Positions 1 to 6,283 of a stretch of 14,157 bases of DNA are shown here, one piece after another. The notes under the pieces are model-generated. The model did no database searches, was not told the origin of the DNA, and saw nothing but the letters and a program-made list of their open reading frames with translations. Position numbers and translations under genes: made by a program. The stretch is from Fidelibacterota bacterium (GTDB taxonomy: Bacteria; Fidelibacterota; Marinisomatia; Marinisomatales; TCS55): the NCBI GenBank assembly GCA_002716525.1, contig PBBH01000042.1, forward strand, positions 1-14,157, read 5' to 3'. Positions within the stretch are counted from its first letter, which is position 1. Every line of letters starts with the position of its first letter.

Positions 1-1
1 A

Positions 2-301
2 GTTTTAGGTGCTCTAACAATTGGCTTTTTAGGCGAATCAATTCTGCACATGAATGACCTTCTTCTTCCTTTAGCAGTTGCTGGATTCACTGGCTCATTA
101 ACCGATTCCATTCTAGGAGGATATATTCAGGCACAATTCAAATGTTCTATATGCAATGAACACACAGAAAATCGTTATCACTGTAATACAAAATCTAAAC
201 TGATTTCGGGATCTAAATGGATCGATAATGATGCAGTTAATTTCATCAACACTATTATTGGTGCAAACGCTGCATATTTTTTATGGATGAATTATGGATA
301 G
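2..301 (+). CDS. DUF92/TMEM19-family integral membrane protein, C-terminal fragment
   Basis: The frame is open from base 2 without a stop, so this is the last 99 residues of a gene beginning outside the window; an ATG at 50 is internal. The visible part matches the end of the DUF92 (TMEM19-like) family: a glycine-rich segment (GFTGSLTDSILGG), then AQFKC, then a Cys/His cluster (CSIC about 12 residues before HC), then WIDNDAVNF and a last hydrophobic helix. Known relatives include the plant/cyanobacterial VTE6 phytyl-phosphate kinase, so a membrane-bound polyprenyl-phosphate kinase role is possible but cannot be tested on a fragment. The stop codon overlaps the next gene by 8 bases, indicating co-translation with the GAF-domain reductase. 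Family assignment is from recognised motifs; function is inference. Confidence 0.8.
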   Translation, partial: VLGALTIGFLGESILHMNDLLLPLAVAGFTGSLTDSILGGYIQAQFKCSICNEHTENRYHCNTKSKLISGSKWIDNDAVNFINTIIGANAAYFLWMNYG

Positions 302-746
302 TGAACCTCGATATCAAAATATTTTAAAAACTGCAAAATCAACCCTTGACGATTATTCAATGGATGAGATTGGAAAAATGACAGTTATGGCTGCAATATT
401 AAAGATGGAGTTCAGTGAATGGATATTCTGCGGATTTTATCGTGTTATAAAACCAAATCTCCTTGAGATTGGTCCTTATCAGGGAAATATACTCGCATGC
501 AGTCATATTGCTTTTGATCGCGGCGTATGTGGTGCATCAGCTTCAAAGAAAAAAACTATAATCGTAGATGACGTCTCCACCTTTCCCGGTTATATTTCCT
601 GCGATGAGAAAACTGTATCCGAAATCGTAGTTCCTCTAATAAAAAATGACGATTTGATTGCTGTATTGGATGTTGACGGGAACCGAGTTGGGCAATTCAA
701 TCGGATCGATCAACTTTTTTTGGAAAAGCTTGTCTCTTATATATAA
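294..746 (+). CDS. msrC: Free methionine-(R)-sulfoxide reductase (fRMsr), GAF domain
   Basis: This 150-residue single GAF domain is the normal size for fRMsr (E. coli YebR/MsrC type), a cytosolic enzyme that reduces free methionine-R-sulfoxide with thioredoxin and so repairs oxidised methionine. The three family cysteines are present: C69 (LACSHI), C79 (RGVCGAS) and C103 (YISCDE). The acidic substrate-binding residues are also there: E110 in SEIVVPL, and D126 and D128 in VLDVDG. These features separate it from sensory GAF domains. The ATG at 294 lies inside the end of the DUF92 gene (8-base overlap) with no clear Shine-Dalgarno, so translation probably depends on the upstream gene. A hairpin terminator begins 5 bases past the stop. 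The sequence gives no sign of inactivation. Confidence 0.93.
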   Translation: MDSEPRYQNILKTAKSTLDDYSMDEIGKMTVMAAILKMEFSEWIFCGFYRVIKPNLLEIGPYQGNILACSHIAFDRGVCGASASKKKTIIVDDVSTFPGYISCDEKTVSEIVVPLIKNDDLIAVLDVDGNRVGQFNRIDQLFLEKLVSYI

Positions 747-750
747 AAGA

Positions 751-779
751 AAAACCCTCTGCAACTTGCAAAGGGTTTT
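751..779. terminator. Bidirectional intrinsic terminator between convergent genes
   Basis: An almost perfect palindrome pairs AAAACCCT (751-758) with AGGGTTTT (772-779). The stem continues inward through TGCA pairs (760-763 with 767-770) after one C/A mismatch (759/771), leaving a loop of about three bases. It sits between the + strand msrC stop (746) and the - strand DUF350 stop (806). T-rich tails occur on both strands, so it probably ends transcripts from both sides. Confidence 0.85.
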
Positions 780-805
780 CTTATAAGACTGATGTCAGGT
801 TGTGT

Positions 806-1042
806 TTAAATAACTTTATAAACGATCAAACCAACCATAACGATGAGAGATACGAAAATAAGGGAAACACCCATATTTCCTTTTTTGATTTCTTCCCATT
901 CGTCAATATCTGTTGAAAGCCAGTCAAAGACTTTCAAAGAGATACCAACACCTAAACCAAAGCCGATGGCCGCTGTAATCGCCCAAAGTAAAGAACGACC
1001 GTATTGTGCAAACATGCCACCCCAACTGGTAGGATCTAACAT
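806..1042 (-). CDS. DUF350-family small inner-membrane protein
   Basis: The 78-residue product has two hydrophobic segments, roughly residues 17-39 and 58-77. They flank a short polar stretch rich in Asp/Glu that ends in EIKKGN (51-56). A charged segment with a (K)KGN motif leading into a second helix is typical of single-repeat DUF350 proteins (PF03994), whose function is not established. The start is well fixed: an AAAGGAGG Shine-Dalgarno (1047-1054) lies four bases before the ATG, the best ribosome site in this half of the window. The gene follows the secreted protein at 1054-1515 by 11 bases and probably shares its promoter. Family membership is from pattern recognition; no function is claimed. 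Confidence 0.75.
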   Translation of the reverse strand: MLDPTSWGGMFAQYGRSLLWAITAAIGFGLGVGISLKVFDWLSTDIDEWEEIKKGNMGVSLIFVSLIVMVGLIVYKVI

Positions 1043-1046
1043 TTTT

Positions 1047-1054
1047 CCTCCTTT
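1047..1054 (-). promoter_or_regulatory. Strong Shine-Dalgarno for the DUF350 gene
   Basis: AAAGGAGG on the - strand ends four bases before the ATG at 1042. It overlaps the stop codon of the upstream secreted-protein gene by one base, so the second cistron of the pair has its own efficient ribosome entry. Confidence 0.8.
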
Positions 1055-1515
1055 TACAGTGTTTGAATTGAATCTTTAATCAAACGCATAAATCCTGCTG
1101 TATCAATTTTACCATCCGTCAATTGACGAACATGTTCAGCAGATGCTTGTGCGGTGATAATTGTATTTTGTCTGGAAACAGGTATCGTAACCGTTACTGA
1201 CGTATTTCCTGGTACAATGGCAGTGTAACCAGATTTTTTCTTCGCAAAAGATTCTTGATGATTGATAGCCTGACCAACAGATATGAAGCCCACAAGCATT
1301 ACCATCTCAAAGTTATTCCGAAGGGATTGCATCTCAATAGAGAATTGGTATGAACCATCTGTATTTTTAGTAAGTGCCATTTTCTTTTGATCAACCGTTA
1401 CACGATAGTATTTACATGTACTGGAAACCTTTTTATAAAATGCATAATTTGCGAATGCAAATTGGGAATTCATCAAAAGAATAACCATTATTGCGAGAAT
1501 TTTTTTAGCGCTCAT
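1054..1515 (-). CDS. Secreted/periplasmic protein of unknown function
   Basis: I do not recognise this 153-residue protein. Residues 1-22 form a clear Sec signal peptide: basic MSAKK, a hydrophobic core AIMVILLM, and a likely cleavage after AFA (A22). There is no lipobox cysteine, so the mature part (about 131 residues) should be soluble in the periplasm or exported. It has a single cysteine (C34) and alternating polar/hydrophobic stretches (YRVTV, YQFSIEM, SVTVTIPVS) suggesting a beta-rich fold, followed by a more helical C-terminus (HVRQL...GFMRLIKDSI). The gene has its own promoter-like sequence upstream (1549-1578) and is followed 11 bases later by the DUF350 membrane protein. The two may form a small envelope module, but this is inference from adjacency only. 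Confidence 0.75.
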   Translation of the reverse strand: MSAKKILAIMVILLMNSQFAFANYAFYKKVSSTCKYYRVTVDQKKMALTKNTDGSYQFSIEMQSLRNNFEMVMLVGFISVGQAINHQESFAKKKSGYTAIVPGNTSVTVTIPVSRQNTIITAQASAEHVRQLTDGKIDTAGFMRLIKDSIQTL

Positions 1516-1548
1516 TTATTTACCATTTATTATCATTAAATAGCCCCA

Positions 1549-1578
1549 ATTTTACACGAGGACTTGTTCCTGTGTCAA
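1549..1578 (-). promoter_or_regulatory. Sigma70-type promoter for the secreted protein/DUF350 pair
   Basis: On the - strand a perfect TTGACA (-35, 1578-1573) is separated by 18 bases from TAAAAT (-10, 1554-1549), a 5/6 match to the consensus. The expected start of transcription, near 1542, leaves a leader of about 27 bases before the ATG at 1515. The -35 box overlaps the stop codon of hutI (1575-1577), so the promoter is nested at the end of the preceding gene. No terminator was seen between hutI and this promoter. Confidence 0.65.
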
Positions 1579-2774
1579 GCCTGAAATACAATTGTCCCAT
1601 TCTTTATCACTAGTTTAATTGGGTGGTCCGAAACATAGTATGGAATGTCCAACAAAGAATCTAAATCCCATAGAATAAGATCAGCTTTTTTGCCTACTTC
1701 AATTGAACCTATTTCATTTTCCATTCCCAATGCTTTGGCGCCATTGTAAGTTGCCGACTGAAATGCTTCTTCTACAGTCATTTCCATATGCATACATGCT
1801 AATGTCATAATGAAAGGTATAGATTGAATATGGGAACTGCCAGGATTAAAATCTGTTGCCAAGGCTACAGTAACATTATTGTCAATTAATTTTCTTGCTG
1901 GTGCATAGTTCGATTTGCCTAAGAAAAATGTCGTGCCAGGAAGCAATGTAGCTACTACATCATTATCAACAATTGATCTGATTCCGATTTCACTCACAGC
2001 CATAAGATGGTCAGCTGAGAAAGCATTTATTTCTCCCGCTAATACGGCCGCACCAGAATCCACAAATTCATCAGCATGAAGTCGTGGTTTCAACCCGTGT
2101 TCTCTACCTGCTTCTAATATGCGCCTCGATTGGTCTACGGTGAAATACTTATCTTCGCAAAATACATCATTAAAAATGGCCACCCCCTGATCAGTTACTG
2201 CTGGTATCATTTCATTGCAGATCAAATCAATATACGCGTCATGATCATTAGAAAATTCTTTTGGGAAAGCATGGGCACCCATGAATGTAGGCACCATATC
2301 AATTGGATGATTTTGATTCACCTCATCGATCACTGAAAGAGATTTTAATTCTGAATCTGTATTGAGGCCATAACCAGACTTCGCTTCAATTGTCGTCGTA
2401 CCACCTGCAATGAATCGATCCATTCTTTGCATAACTTTTTCAACCAATGCTTCCTTTGATGCATTTCTCACTCCCTCTACACTGGATATGATTCCACCAC
2501 CCTTTTCAGCAATTTCTTCATAGGTTGCTCCAGCCAACCGCATCCTATATTCTTCATCTCGTTTATTGTAAAACACAGGATGGGTGTGCGAATCTACGAA
2601 TCCTGCTGTAACCATCTTTCCACCACAATCGATAATCTGGTCTCCATTTCTATCACTGATAGAAGATATTTTACCATCTTCTATGCATAGGGATGAATTT
2701 TGGTATCTTTCCACCCCGGCCGAATTGGCAGTGACAAGTTCTCCTATATTAGTTAATTGAAGTGAATTAGACAT
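1575..2774 (-). CDS. hutI: Imidazolonepropionase
   Basis: Third enzyme of histidine degradation: it hydrolyses 4-imidazolone-5-propanoate to N-formimino-L-glutamate in the cytosol. At 399 residues it has the usual length of this amidohydrolase-superfamily enzyme. Visible motifs are [11 protein letters not shown] (metal ligands H63 and H65), AKSGYGL (131-137), HADE (H233 metal ligand, E236 catalytic), ADHL (H256) and ATDFNPGS (metal ligand D308). The residues aligned to the known metal and catalytic positions are all present. The ATG at 2774 lies inside the end of hutU, giving an 8-base overlap (ATGTCTAA) and expected translational coupling. No hutH, hutG or hutF follows; the next gene has its own promoter. 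Confidence 0.97.
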   Translation of the reverse strand: MSNSLQLTNIGELVTANSAGVERYQNSSLCIEDGKISSISDRNGDQIIDCGGKMVTAGFVDSHTHPVFYNKRDEEYRMRLAGATYEEIAEKGGGIISSVEGVRNASKEALVEKVMQRMDRFIAGGTTTIEAKSGYGLNTDSELKSLSVIDEVNQNHPIDMVPTFMGAHAFPKEFSNDHDAYIDLICNEMIPAVTDQGVAIFNDVFCEDKYFTVDQSRRILEAGREHGLKPRLHADEFVDSGAAVLAGEINAFSADHLMAVSEIGIRSIVDNDVVATLLPGTTFFLGKSNYAPARKLIDNNVTVALATDFNPGSSHIQSIPFIMTLACMHMEMTVEEAFQSATYNGAKALGMENEIGSIEVGKKADLILWDLDSLLDIPYYVSDHPIKLVIKNGTIVFQA

Positions 2775-4422
2775 TGAGCATAGGGATATCTACATCCCAA
2801 TCCTTAGCATTATCGATCGCATCTTCATATCCTGCATCTGCATGACGGAGTATCCCCGTTCCAGGATCATTGGTCAAAACACGTTCCACTCTTTTTTCCA
2901 TCTCGGGTGTTCCATCCACGCAGATAACTTGCCCAGCATGGAGTGCTAGTCCCATGCCAACACCACCACCATGATGAATAGAAACCCAAGTCGTCCCGCT
3001 TGCGGTACTAGTAAGCGCATTTAATAAGGGCCAATCAGCAACAGCATCCGAACCATCTTTCATATCTTCAGTCTCACGGAATGGCGATGCAACTGATCCG
3101 CAATCTAAATGATCGCGTCCAATGACAATAGGTGCTGATAATTCTCCACTGGCAACCATCTGATTCAAAGCTACACCAAACTTCGCTCTTTGGGTGTAAC
3201 CTAGCCAGCATATACGCGAAGGCAATCCTTGAAATTGGACCTGTTCTCGAGCCATTTTGATCCAACGTGTTAGTGTCTGATCTTCTGGGAACATTTCTAA
3301 TACTTTATCATCGGTTTTATAAATATCTTCTGGATCGCCTGACAGTGCCACCCAGCGAAAAGGGCCTTTACCTTCACAAAATAAATCTCTTACATATGCT
3401 GGTACAAATCCCGGAAAATCGAAGGCGTTTTTTACACCTGCCTTCAGTGCTTGTCCACGTAAGTTATTTCCATAATCGAATGCAATGGCACCCTGTGCCT
3501 TCAAATCCAATATACCCTGGCAGTGCTCCGCCATAGCCCGGTAGCTTTCTTTGATGTAGCGATCCGGATCGGATTTACGTAAATCCAGTGCTTCCTGATA
3601 CGTCATCCCATTGGGTATATATCCATCCAATTCATCGTGAGCGGATGTCTGATCCGTCACTATATCAGGAACGACGCCTAATTCAGCCATTTGGGGCACA
3701 ATATCAGCCGCATTCGCTTTCAGGCCAATAGATAGTGGCTTTCCGTTATTTTGTGCATCTCGAGCCAAAGAAAGGGCGTCATTTAAAGATTCGGTAGACA
3801 TATTCAGATATTTTGTTTCTAGACGCCTTTGAATCCGAGAAGGATCAATCTCAATACAAATGATCACACCATTATTCATGGTTACCGATAGGGGCTGAGC
3901 GCCACCCATCCCGCCGAGACCGGCCGTTACAACCAACTTTCCGGTAAGATCAGTATTGTAATGTTGTTTCGCTGCTGCTGCAAATGTCTCATAAGTACCC
4001 TGTAAAATTCCCTGTGTTCCTATATAAATCCAAGATCCGGCAGTCATTTGACCATACATCATGAGACCTTGCTTATCTAATTCATTGAAATGTTCCCATG
4101 TAGCCCAATTAGGAACTAGATTTGAATTGGCAATCAAAACCCGTGGAGATGAGATATGAGTTTTCAGTATTCCTACTGGCTTCCCTGATTGAATCAGAAG
4201 CGTCTCATCCTCATTCATCCTTTTTAATGAATTGAGAATAGCATCATAGCACTTCCAGTTTCTTGCTGCTTTTCCTTTTCCTCCGTAAACAACCAAGTCA
4301 TTAGGATTTTCCGCAACATCCGGGTCGAGATTATTCTGGATCATGCGAAAGGGTGCTTCGATCTGCCAATTCTTACAAGTAAGTTTATTACCACAAGGGG
4401 CTTTTATGGTCCGATTCGACAT
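2767..4422 (-). CDS. hutU: Urocanate hydratase (urocanase)
   Basis: Second step of histidine degradation: it converts urocanate to 4-imidazolone-5-propanoate using tightly bound NAD+ as an electrophile. The 551-residue length fits the bacterial family (about 550-560). The dinucleotide-binding loop [10 protein letters not shown] spans 168-177. The active-site cysteine is C405 in [11 protein letters not shown], equivalent to C410 of the Pseudomonas putida enzyme. The conserved HHGGGVGMG is at 483-491. The ATG at 4422 has an AAGGA Shine-Dalgarno (4431-4435) eight bases upstream. It is first in a two-gene unit with hutI and lies behind a terminator that isolates it from the GHL10 gene. The enzyme that makes urocanate (histidine ammonia-lyase, hutH) is not in this window and must be elsewhere if the pathway starts from histidine. 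Confidence 0.97.
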   Translation of the reverse strand: MSNRTIKAPCGNKLTCKNWQIEAPFRMIQNNLDPDVAENPNDLVVYGGKGKAARNWKCYDAILNSLKRMNEDETLLIQSGKPVGILKTHISSPRVLIANSNLVPNWATWEHFNELDKQGLMMYGQMTAGSWIYIGTQGILQGTYETFAAAAKQHYNTDLTGKLVVTAGLGGMGGAQPLSVTMNNGVIICIEIDPSRIQRRLETKYLNMSTESLNDALSLARDAQNNGKPLSIGLKANAADIVPQMAELGVVPDIVTDQTSAHDELDGYIPNGMTYQEALDLRKSDPDRYIKESYRAMAEHCQGILDLKAQGAIAFDYGNNLRGQALKAGVKNAFDFPGFVPAYVRDLFCEGKGPFRWVALSGDPEDIYKTDDKVLEMFPEDQTLTRWIKMAREQVQFQGLPSRICWLGYTQRAKFGVALNQMVASGELSAPIVIGRDHLDCGSVASPFRETEDMKDGSDAVADWPLLNALTSTASGTTWVSIHHGGGVGMGLALHAGQVICVDGTPEMEKRVERVLTNDPGTGILRHADAGYEDAIDNAKDWDVDIPMLNV

Positions 4423-4438
4423 TCAACTAGTCCTTAAT

Positions 4439-4455
4439 CTATAGTAATAATATAG
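4439..4455 (-). promoter_or_regulatory. Inverted repeat in the hutU leader (possible operator/promoter region)
   Basis: CTATA (4439-4443) and TATAG (4451-4455) are inverted around a 7-base spacer, 17 bases upstream of the hutU ATG and just above its Shine-Dalgarno. The surrounding leader (4423-4521) is very AT-rich and must carry the hut promoter. I see only weak -35/-10 candidates (for example TTGATT upstream). The repeat is short and A/T-only apart from its ends, so it may be chance. Confidence 0.3.
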
Positions 4456-4521
4456 TTAGAAATTTAATCAATGCCTGACTTACTCCATAACCTTACCATA
4501 GCCATAAATTCGACCGCTTTG

Positions 4522-4542
4522 AAAAAGGAGAAGTGATTCTCC
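4522..4542 (-). terminator. Intrinsic terminator after the GHL10-like gene
   Basis: GGAGAA (4527-4532) pairs with TTCTCC (4537-4542) around a 4-base loop. On the - strand the hairpin is followed by TTTTT (4526-4522). It begins 20 bases past the stop of the GHL10 gene and precedes the hutU leader, so it should insulate hutUI from upstream transcription. Confidence 0.75.
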
Positions 4543-4561
4543 ACAAGAAGCAGCATGAATA

Positions 4562-5719
4562 TTAACCGCGCGGATAGAGTATCTTTTTAATCAACCTGAA
4601 ATACTGCGGATTCTGAGCCATTACATTATATGAGAAAAATGAGATGCCTTTGAAACGTGTCACGCGGGTATATTTGACTTTATCCACCACCTGATCTGCA
4701 GGTTGGTTATAGGTGGCGATCCCCATTACGATTTTCTTTCGATACTTGGACGGAAGATTATCATACATAATATCAATATTGTCAGCAAATTCTTTTAAGT
4801 TCTTTGTATAATTCATCACTACCGCTTTATCCAAATAACCTGCCGCTAACCATACGTCCCATTCCTGGAAATAACGTTCACGTGCCTGGTAAAGGTTTGG
4901 TTTCACTGCGGCAGATAATTCTACTCCTGGCCGAACTGTTTCAATAAGGTTTTTAGTTTCACGAACTAAATCTGTAATTGCTTTACGGCGATGGTCATTC
5001 CATTCTGATACACCCGATGTTTCTTCCGGTGGATAAGCTTTCATACCATTATATTTTCGGAAATAGGCAATGGCAGCAGGATTGTGGCCATATTCAGAAT
5101 CATGAAAGCGAACATAATCTAAGTGTAAACCATCCAATTCATAATTTTCGATCAAATCTCTAAACACAGTCAATAAATAAGAATTTACTTTCGGATGATT
5201 TGGCGAAAGATAAAATCCCTCATTTCCATTTTTGCCGCTATTGAAATTTTGCATTTCCTCTGAGAGATTAAGCTGGATCTGTTTATTTTGATCGATCCAC
5301 TCCGGATGGGAATAAAGCAAATGATCATCTTGAACCGGTTTCGAACGTGATGACCATAGCAAATAAGTATTCACCCAAGCATGCACATGGATCCCTTTTT
5401 CTTTTGCCCTAGGAATCAAATATGCTAGGGGATCAAAATTTGCATCATTAATAAGTTGAGATTTAGGAACAATCATCGAATTATAATAAGCGTCTCCCCT
5501 ACCACGCACTTGTACCAAAATATGGTTGAAACGGTTCAGAGTAGCAAAGTTGATCATCTGGTTTATACTGGACTTGCTATTAAGTGCATTACGAACTACC
5601 CATAGATATCGTTGTTCAAATTCACCCTTTTGTGATAATTCGGATGCCCAGTTCAAGGAAAAAAGAAGGGCAACGGAAACCGCTGCCCTTAAAAAGAATA
5701 GTTTGGATTGGTTGTTCAA
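4562..5719 (-). CDS. Secreted glycoside-hydrolase-like family 10 protein (GHL10/DUF187, YngK-type)
   Basis: This 385-residue product has an N-terminal hydrophobic stretch (about residues 7-26, core AAVSVALLF) read as a signal peptide, then a GHL10-type TIM-barrel (PF02638) from about residue 38. Supporting motifs are ILVQVRGRGDAYY (67-79), GIHVHAWVNTYLL (109-121), FYLSPNHPKV (169-178), the family signature DGLHLDYVRF (196-205, with D196 and D201) and AVVMNY (299-304). Relatives act on cell-surface or peptidoglycan-related glycans; the substrate here is unknown. The start is unusual: the frame opens with a stop (TAG, 5720-5722) directly before a TTG at 5719, with no Shine-Dalgarno, only seven bases after the rplQ stop. 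A terminator hairpin lies within codons about 10-21. An internal start such as the TTG at codon 22 would remove the signal peptide. The family call is firm; the exact start is not. Confidence 0.88.
   Translation of the reverse strand: MNNQSKLFFLRAAVSVALLFSLNWASELSQKGEFEQRYLWVVRNALNSKSSINQMINFATLNRFNHILVQVRGRGDAYYNSMIVPKSQLINDANFDPLAYLIPRAKEKGIHVHAWVNTYLLWSSRSKPVQDDHLLYSHPEWIDQNKQIQLNLSEEMQNFNSGKNGNEGFYLSPNHPKVNSYLLTVFRDLIENYELDGLHLDYVRFHDSEYGHNPAAIAYFRKYNGMKAYPPEETSGVSEWNDHRRKAITDLVRETKNLIETVRPGVELSAAVKPNLYQARERYFQEWDVWLAAGYLDKAVVMNYTKNLKEFADNIDIMYDNLPSKYRKKIVMGIATYNQPADQVVDKVKYTRVTRFKGISFFSYNVMAQNPQYFRLIKKILYPRG
5659..5690 (-). terminator. Strong intrinsic terminator of the ribosomal operon, inside the GHL10 5' coding region
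   Basis: On the - strand an 11-base-pair stem forms from the complements of 5680-5690 and 5666-5676. It contains ten Watson-Crick pairs and one G-U, with a three-base UUU loop, and is followed by C and six T (5664-5659). The stem starts 36 bases past the rplQ stop codon, a classic position. The + strand lacks a T tail, so it acts only on leftward transcripts. It also encodes part of the proposed signal peptide of the next gene. Confidence 0.85.
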
Positions 5720-5726
5720 CTAATTG

Positions 5727-6122
5727 TTATTCGGATATTTCAGCCACTTCTACTGCATCAGCCTGTTCAAAATCAACAAATTCGATCAAAGATACAGATG
5801 CTCGATCGTTATCACGGAAACCAAGCTTAATGATTCGGGTATATCCGCCACTCCGTTCAGCGTACAATGGCGCAATATCGTGTATCAACGAATGGACCAC
5901 TTCTTTCCTCGGAAGTTTTTTAGCAATTTGACGAATGGAATTAAGATCACCATTTTTTGCCTTAGTGATTAAGGGCTCAATAAAGGTTCGCAATTCTTTT
6001 GCACGGGAATCTGTTGTTTTTATTCGCTTGTGCTCGATAAGATTCGCAGCCAAGTTGCGCAACATAGCCTTTCGATGGGAAACACTTACACCAAGTTTTC
6101 GACCTTTTTTCTGGTGTCTCAT
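5727..6122 (-). CDS. rplQ: 50S ribosomal protein L17
   Basis: L17 is an assembly component of the large subunit lying near the exit tunnel. The 131-residue sequence starts with the hallmark MRHQKKGRKLGVSVSHRKAM, followed by RNLA and the usual basic helices; SGGYTRIIKLGFRDNDRA (91-108) is the conserved core near the end. A short acidic tail follows (EQADAVEVAEISE), as in several bacterial lineages. It is the last gene of the spc-alpha cluster. The ATG overlaps the stop of a small glycine-zipper ORF (ATGA), rather than directly following rpoA as is usual. An intrinsic terminator lies just past the stop. Confidence 0.98.
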   Translation of the reverse strand: MRHQKKGRKLGVSVSHRKAMLRNLAANLIEHKRIKTTDSRAKELRTFIEPLITKAKNGDLNSIRQIAKKLPRKEVVHSLIHDIAPLYAERSGGYTRIIKLGFRDNDRASVSLIEFVDFEQADAVEVAEISE

Positions 6123-6268
6123 GTAGTTTTCTTATTTTGTATAGAATCCATTGCAGCACCAATTGCGACACCTAAAGCTATACCTAAGCCTACATTACCC
6201 ATAGCCACACCAATTGCAACACCTATAGCAATTCCAATCCCAATGATATTACCTGGGTTTTTCTTCAT
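6119..6268 (-). CDS. Small glycine-zipper membrane protein between rpoA and rplQ
   Basis: A 49-codon ORF starts at the ATG at 6268, 15 bases after the rpoA stop, and ends in TGA overlapping the rplQ ATG (ATGA). The protein has a basic N-terminus (MKKNPG), then about 35 residues made almost only of Gly, Ala, Ile, Val and Leu with glycines spaced every 2-4 residues (GIAIGVAIG, GIALGVAIG), then a polar tail (DSIQNKKTT). This is a glycine-zipper pattern expected to form one long or two short packed membrane helices. The core is an internal duplication: residues 6-23 and 24-40 align. An AGAAGA-like weak ribosome site lies just upstream. Similar short glycine-zipper proteins are annotated as hypothetical in other genomes (recollection, not searched). 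Its function is unknown. Position and coupling suggest it is expressed with the alpha operon. Confidence 0.8.
   Translation of the reverse strand: MKKNPGNIIGIGIAIGVAIGVAMGNVGLGIALGVAIGAAMDSIQNKKTT
6149..6223 (-). repeat. Direct near-repeat within the glycine-zipper ORF
   Basis: Bases 6200-6223 and 6149-6172 are related 24-base direct copies, offset by 51 bases. They encode GVAIGVAM (residues 16-23) and GVAIGAAM (33-40). The offset equals 17 codons and marks an ancestral in-frame duplication of the helix-forming unit. Confidence 0.7.
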
Positions 6269-6283
6269 TTTTCTTCTTTATTA

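Noticed and set aside
843..1079. Open frame of 78 codons on the + strand opposite the DUF350 gene
   Set aside because: The - strand frame has a strong Shine-Dalgarno and a DUF350-like topology; the + frame has neither.
5584..5931. Open frame of 115 codons on the + strand across the rplQ/GHL10 junction
   Set aside because: It lies opposite rplQ and the GHL10 start, shows no recognisable motif, and has no ribosome site.
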